Source of the DNA: an uncultured Acetatifactor sp.
Lineage (GTDB): Bacteria > Bacillota > Clostridia > Lachnospirales > Lachnospiraceae
NCBI GenBank assembly: GCA_910585805.1
Contig: CAJUFB010000040.1
Span: 1 to 33,203 of the forward strand
Direction of reading: 5' to 3'
DNA length: 33,203 nucleotides
The notes under the pieces were generated by a model, which searched no databases, was not told the DNA's origin, and saw nothing but the letters and a program-made list of their open reading frames with translations. Of the stretch, positions 30,666 to 33,203 are shown piece after piece. The translations under genes and the position numbers were made by a program. Numbering within the stretch: the first letter of the stretch is position 1; every line of letters starts with the position of its first letter.

Positions 30666-32161
30666 TGGGATATACGAATAGTTCCATGGTGGCTTATACG
30701 AAGCTCTCTCCGAACCATTCGGGCTTAAGGACAATGGCGATTGACCGTATCACGCCCCATTGCGTGGTTGGCCAGTGTACGGCGGAAGGACTTGGGGATT
30801 GGTTCGCAAAGGGCAGCACGCAGGCATCCAGCAATTATGGCATCGACAAGGACGGGCGCGTTGGATTGTATGTGGAAGAGAAGAACCGTTCGTGGTGCTC
30901 TTCCAGTAATGCCAATGACCAGAGGGCGGTGACGATCGAGTGCGCGTCTGATACCACGGAGCCTTATGCTTTCCGGGATACAGTGTACCGGAAGCTGATA
31001 GAACTTTGCACAGATATCTGCAGGAGGAATGGCAAGAATAAGCTGATATGGTTTGGGGATAAGGATAAAGCGCTGAATTATTCCCCGAAGAGCGGCGAGA
31101 TGATCCTGACGGTTCACAGATGGTTCGCGAAAAAAAGCTGTCCGGGAAACTGGATGTATGCGAGGATGGGGGATCTGGCAGAGAAGGTGACGAAGGCGCT
31201 GCAGGGACCAGATTCAGGTTCCGGCGGCGGTTCCGCATCAAAGGGCACACAGGCTTCCGTGCTGAAGGATCTGTCCGAGGCGGACGCAATCAAGAAGGTT
31301 GGTGATCTGTTCACGGCAGATCAGAAGAAAAGCGGTATCCTTGCATCGGTATCGCTGGCGCAGTTTATCCTGGAATCCGGGTATGGCAAGAGTGAGCTGG
31401 CGCAGGATGCCAACAATCTTTTCGGGATGAAGTGTAGCCTGTCCGGGAATACCTGGAGCGATTCAAGCTGGGATGGAAAGAGCAAGTATATGAAGAAGAC
31501 GCAGGAACAGAACGCTGATGGCAGCTATGAAACCATCACGGCTGATTTCCGGAAGTATTCCTGCATCGAGGATTCGATCGCAGACCATTCCGCTTATCTG
31601 CTTGGGGCGATGAATGGAAAGAAGCTGAGATATGACGGGCTGAAGGAATGCACGGATTATAAGAGGGCGGTTCAGATTATCAGGGATGGCGGGTATGCCA
31701 CAAGTCTTGATTATGTGGAGAAGCTTTGCTCCATCATCGAGAAGTGGAAGCTGACGGATTATGATGCGAAAGAATCCGGTGGCGGTGAAGTGATCCGCTG
31801 GTACCGTGTCAGGAAGACCTGGGTGGACAGCAAGACGCAGAAGGGCGCTTACAAGATTCTGGATAACGCGAAGAAGTGCGCTGACCAGAATCCGGGGTAT
31901 AAAGTATTTGATGCGGATGGCACGGTTGTATATGAGCCGAAGGCTGCGGAGCCGGCGGTGAAGGTACCGTTTCTGGTGAAGGTGAGTATGTCTGATTTGA
32001 ATATCAGGAAGGGGCCGGGGACGGATTATGGCAGAGTGCAGTTTTGTCCTCCGGGAGTATATACGATAGTCGCGGTTTCGGATGGTGCTGGGGCGAGTAG
32101 ATGGGGAAAACTGAAGTCTGGGATAGGCTGGCTGAGCCTTGACTTCGTGAAGAGAGTTTAA
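30665..32161 (+). CDS. Bifunctional endolysin: amidase plus glucosaminidase with SH3 domain
   Basis: The 498-residue product begins with an amidase_2 domain (about 20-165) with zinc ligands H32 (ITPHCVV), H151 (LTVHRWF) and C159 (KKSCPGNW). A Gly/Ser linker near 182-195 follows. Next is a GH73-type glucosaminidase domain (about 205-365) with E237 in QFILESGYGKSEL and NNLFGMK. A SPOR/wall-binding-like segment lies at about 374-425. The C-terminus is a bacterial SH3 domain (about 435-498; LNIRKGPGTDYGRV). It cuts the peptide-stem amide bond and the glycan chain. It overlaps the holin stop by one base and ends the late operon at a strong terminator. Confidence 0.95.
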   Translation: MGYTNSSMVAYTKLSPNHSGLRTMAIDRITPHCVVGQCTAEGLGDWFAKGSTQASSNYGIDKDGRVGLYVEEKNRSWCSSSNANDQRAVTIECASDTTEPYAFRDTVYRKLIELCTDICRRNGKNKLIWFGDKDKALNYSPKSGEMILTVHRWFAKKSCPGNWMYARMGDLAEKVTKALQGPDSGSGGGSASKGTQASVLKDLSEADAIKKVGDLFTADQKKSGILASVSLAQFILESGYGKSELAQDANNLFGMKCSLSGNTWSDSSWDGKSKYMKKTQEQNADGSYETITADFRKYSCIEDSIADHSAYLLGAMNGKKLRYDGLKECTDYKRAVQIIRDGGYATSLDYVEKLCSIIEKWKLTDYDAKESGGGEVIRWYRVRKTWVDSKTQKGAYKILDNAKKCADQNPGYKVFDADGTVVYEPKAAEPAVKVPFLVKVSMSDLNIRKGPGTDYGRVQFCPPGVYTIVAVSDGAGASRWGKLKSGIGWLSLDFVKRV

Positions 32162-32165
32162 GAAT

Positions 32166-32209
32166 GACGGTCGGTGGAGATTGATTTCTCTGCCGACCGT
32201 CTTTTTTTT
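32166..32209 (+). terminator. Rho-independent terminator of the late operon
   Basis: GACGGTCGG at 32166-32174 and CCGACCGTC at 32193-32201 form a 9-bp stem with further inner GAGA/TCTC pairing, followed by eight T. It lies four bases after the endolysin stop. Confidence 0.95.
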
Positions 32210-32218
32210 GCCTGAAAG

Positions 32219-32262
32219 TCAGAAAATCGGTGGTGAAATCTCCTTTGAATATTAGAAGGAGG
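32219..32262 (+). promoter_or_regulatory. Bipartite leader element, copy 4 (reads toward the 64-aa gene)
   Basis: The core 32219-32247 reads TCAGAAAATC, seven variable bases, AAATCTCCTTTG. It is followed by AATATTAG and AAGGAGG at 32256-32262, with the GTG start eight bases later. CTCCTT at 32240-32245 can pair with AAGGAG at 32256-32261 around a 10-base loop, hiding the ribosome binding site. This is the most complete copy. It lies more than 26 kb from the other three. Confidence 0.68.
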
Positions 32263-32270
32263 ATTTTGCC

Positions 32271-32465
32271 GTGGAAGAGTTAAAGGATATCACGAAGATA
32301 AAGGTCAACAGGAAGCTTCAGGGTGAAGAGCGTGTCCGGGATTACGAGAAAAGGATAGGAAGTCTGGATCATTTTATGGCAGGCGGCGTGGAAGTCAGAT
32401 GTGTGTACGCGGATGACGGTCCTACGTTGAATGACCGGCTGAGGGAACTGATCAGGACAAGATAA
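32271..32465 (+). CDS. Small protein near the recombinase, TnpW-like pattern
   Basis: The 64-residue product starts at GTG 32271, eight bases after AAGGAGG. It is basic and starts MEELKDITKIKVN, with a C-terminal helix PTLNDRLRELIRT. That helix resembles the end of small proteins encoded beside large serine recombinases in mobile elements of Clostridia (TnpW-like), although the match is from memory and weak. It lies after the lysis terminator and behind leader element copy 4, so it is probably expressed with early rather than late genes. Function unknown. Confidence 0.7.
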   Translation: MEELKDITKIKVNRKLQGEERVRDYEKRIGSLDHFMAGGVEVRCVYADDGPTLNDRLRELIRTR

Positions 32466-32514
32466 TGATTTTCAAATTATGGCACGGATTTTTTTCAGAA
32501 GGTGCGTTATATTG

Positions 32515-32700
32515 GTAATGTCTCCTTCAGACGCATCCAGCCAATGCGATCCAGAGACAGGGTTTGATATGGCAGCCAGTACGGGACCGCTGTCCATGTT
32601 GAACAGGATGGAGTGAAAATCTCCATACATAGGCAAATAGGACTATGCCTGCGGGCATTCCGTTTATGTATGTATCTTGTTCCTCATGGAGAGCGGTTTC
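32515..32700 (+). ncRNA. Structured noncoding region upstream of the recombinase module
   Basis: No gene is supported from 32466 to 32735, but many stems are visible. They include 32520-32524 with 32554-32558 enclosing 32532-32536 with 32544-32548; ATGGAG 32608-32613 with CTCCAT 32621-32626; AGGCA 32631-32635 with TGCCT 32646-32650; and TGCC 32646-32649 with GGCA 32654-32657. ATACATA 32625-32631 can also pair with TATGTAT 32665-32671, competing with two of these. The density suggests a folded RNA or a recombination-site structure. No Rfam class was recognised. Confidence 0.42.
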
Positions 32701-32735
32701 TTATATGGCTACCTTTTTGATGAAGGAGGCAGATC

Positions 32736-32906
32736 ATGCAGGACGGAAAAAAAGCGAAGAAGAATGAAGCGGTCCGGGAAAAAAGACAGATCAGCGGAGA
32801 CTGGACGAAGTACGGGAAGTTCATGATAAAAACGACTTTCGGGGATAAGTCCGTCACCGATTTGATGATACTTTATGCGGAACGGGTTGCTTCACTGAAA
32901 TATTAA
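32736..32906 (+). CDS. 56-aa protein directly upstream of the serine recombinase
   Basis: A small frame at ATG 32736 with GAAGGAGG seven bases upstream. The 56-residue product has a lysine-rich N-terminus and then GDWTKYGKFMIKTTFGDKSV and TDLMILYAERVASLKY. That pattern fits the small proteins encoded just before serine recombinases in mobile elements of Clostridia. It ends 11 bases before the recombinase start, so the two are likely co-translated. It may be an accessory or directionality protein, but this is only inferred from position. Confidence 0.75.
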   Translation: MQDGKKAKKNEAVREKRQISGDWTKYGKFMIKTTFGDKSVTDLMILYAERVASLKY

Positions 32907-32917
32907 AGGAGAATCTG

Positions 32918-33133
32918 ATGAAGCAGAGAAAAGAGATATACAGGACGGCGATGTACCTGAGACTGTCCAAGGGCGATCTGGATGTTGACGGCCTTGATAA
33001 ATCCGAAAGCAACAGTATCACGAACCAGAGGATGATCGTGGAGAACTTTCTTGATAAGAATCCTGACCTGAAGTTGGTGGATACCTATGTTGACGATGGT
33101 TTTACCGGCACGAACTTTGTTGAGGTAAGATAA
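32918..33133 (+). pseudogene. Truncated serine recombinase (N-terminal resolvase part only)
   Basis: Only 71 residues remain. The N-terminus (TAMYLRLSKGD, with the catalytic serine of the YxRxS motif) and SNSITNQRMIVENFL and DTYVDDGFTGTNF are clear signatures of large serine recombinases. Those are normally about 500 residues long, and their sequence after GTNF usually continues DRP. Here it reads VEVR and stops, and a perfect 13-bp inverted repeat begins at 33122. The break therefore lies at about 33117-33122. AAAGGAG lies six bases before the ATG. Disruption by an inserted element or by recombination is likely; a mis-join in assembly is possible. Confidence 0.85.
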
Positions 33134-33173
33134 CGATACCTTTTTTGTAGAGGGTGTTATCTTACCTCTTTTT
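33122..33173 (+). terminator. Terminator-like inverted repeat at the recombinase break
   Basis: GAGGTAAGATAAC at 33122-33134 and GTTATCTTACCTC at 33156-33168 are perfect 13-bp inverted arms, with inner ACC/GGT pairing, followed by five T. It begins where similarity to recombinases ends, so it belongs to the incoming DNA. It could be a terminator near that element's edge. Confidence 0.7.
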
Positions 33174-33203
33174 GATGTATGTTAGATAGCATAACTCTTT
33201 ACG

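Overview
The window is almost entirely one tailed-phage genome segment (prophage or prophage-derived element). It has an HK97-type head, a long non-contractile tail and, by inference, a Clostridia (Lachnospiraceae-like) host. Nearly every gene has a strong AAGGAGG-type ribosome binding site. The set of family A DNA polymerase, DUF2815, DUF2800, P4/D5-type primase-helicase, VRR-NUC, SNF2 helicase, DUF1492-type regulator, HNH and P27-type terminase is typical of prophages in gut Clostridia. The body is moderately GC-rich. The first ~240 bases and the last ~80 bases are clearly more AT-rich. No tRNA, rRNA, CRISPR array or repressor was seen.

Layout. (1) 1-448: AT-rich noncoding DNA with a possible promoter and a strongly foldable leader, ahead of a zinc-cluster/HTH protein (449-1159). 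(2) 1213-5742, minus strand: a replication operon read leftward (53-aa protein, 123-aa protein, DUF2800 nuclease-like protein, DUF2815 ssDNA-binding protein, small membrane protein, DNA polymerase), ending at a hairpin terminator (1164-1209). (3) 5743-6039: divergent control region with three copies of a bipartite leader element. A fourth copy lies 26 kb away at 32219-32262. (4) 6040-10935, plus strand: primase-helicase, a repeat-rich gap that could be an origin, VRR-NUC, SNF2 helicase, a small protein and a late-regulator-like protein. (5) 10943-16645: a putative late promoter with an attenuator-like hairpin, HNH endonuclease, possible cos region, small terminase, then a cassette of a PP-loop/ParB fusion, a second ParB-like protein and a cytosine-5 methyltransferase, then large terminase. 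(6) 16692-17321, minus strand: a nucleotidyltransferase-fold gene with its own sigma-A promoter and terminator. (7) 17450-30093: portal, ClpP-like protease, capsid, connectors, tail tube, frameshifted tail chaperones, tape measure, tail tip and a fibre-like protein. (8) 30237-32209: holin, bifunctional endolysin, strong terminator. (9) 32219-33203: two small proteins flanking a structured noncoding region, then a serine recombinase cut off after its N-terminal part at a junction carrying a terminator-like inverted repeat.

How it fits together. The leftward and rightward early operons replicate the DNA. The regulator at 10504-10935 probably switches on the HNH-to-endolysin late operon. HNH, TerS, TerL and portal package DNA into the HK97-type capsid. 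The PP-loop/ParB/methyltransferase cassette sits inside the packaging operon and probably marks or protects phage DNA. The reverse-strand nucleotidyltransferase looks like a lysogen-expressed cargo gene. The least explained features are the four-copy leader element, the fusion gene with its 27-bp repeat linker and internal start, the autonomous nucleotidyltransferase, and the foldable noncoding regions at both ends.
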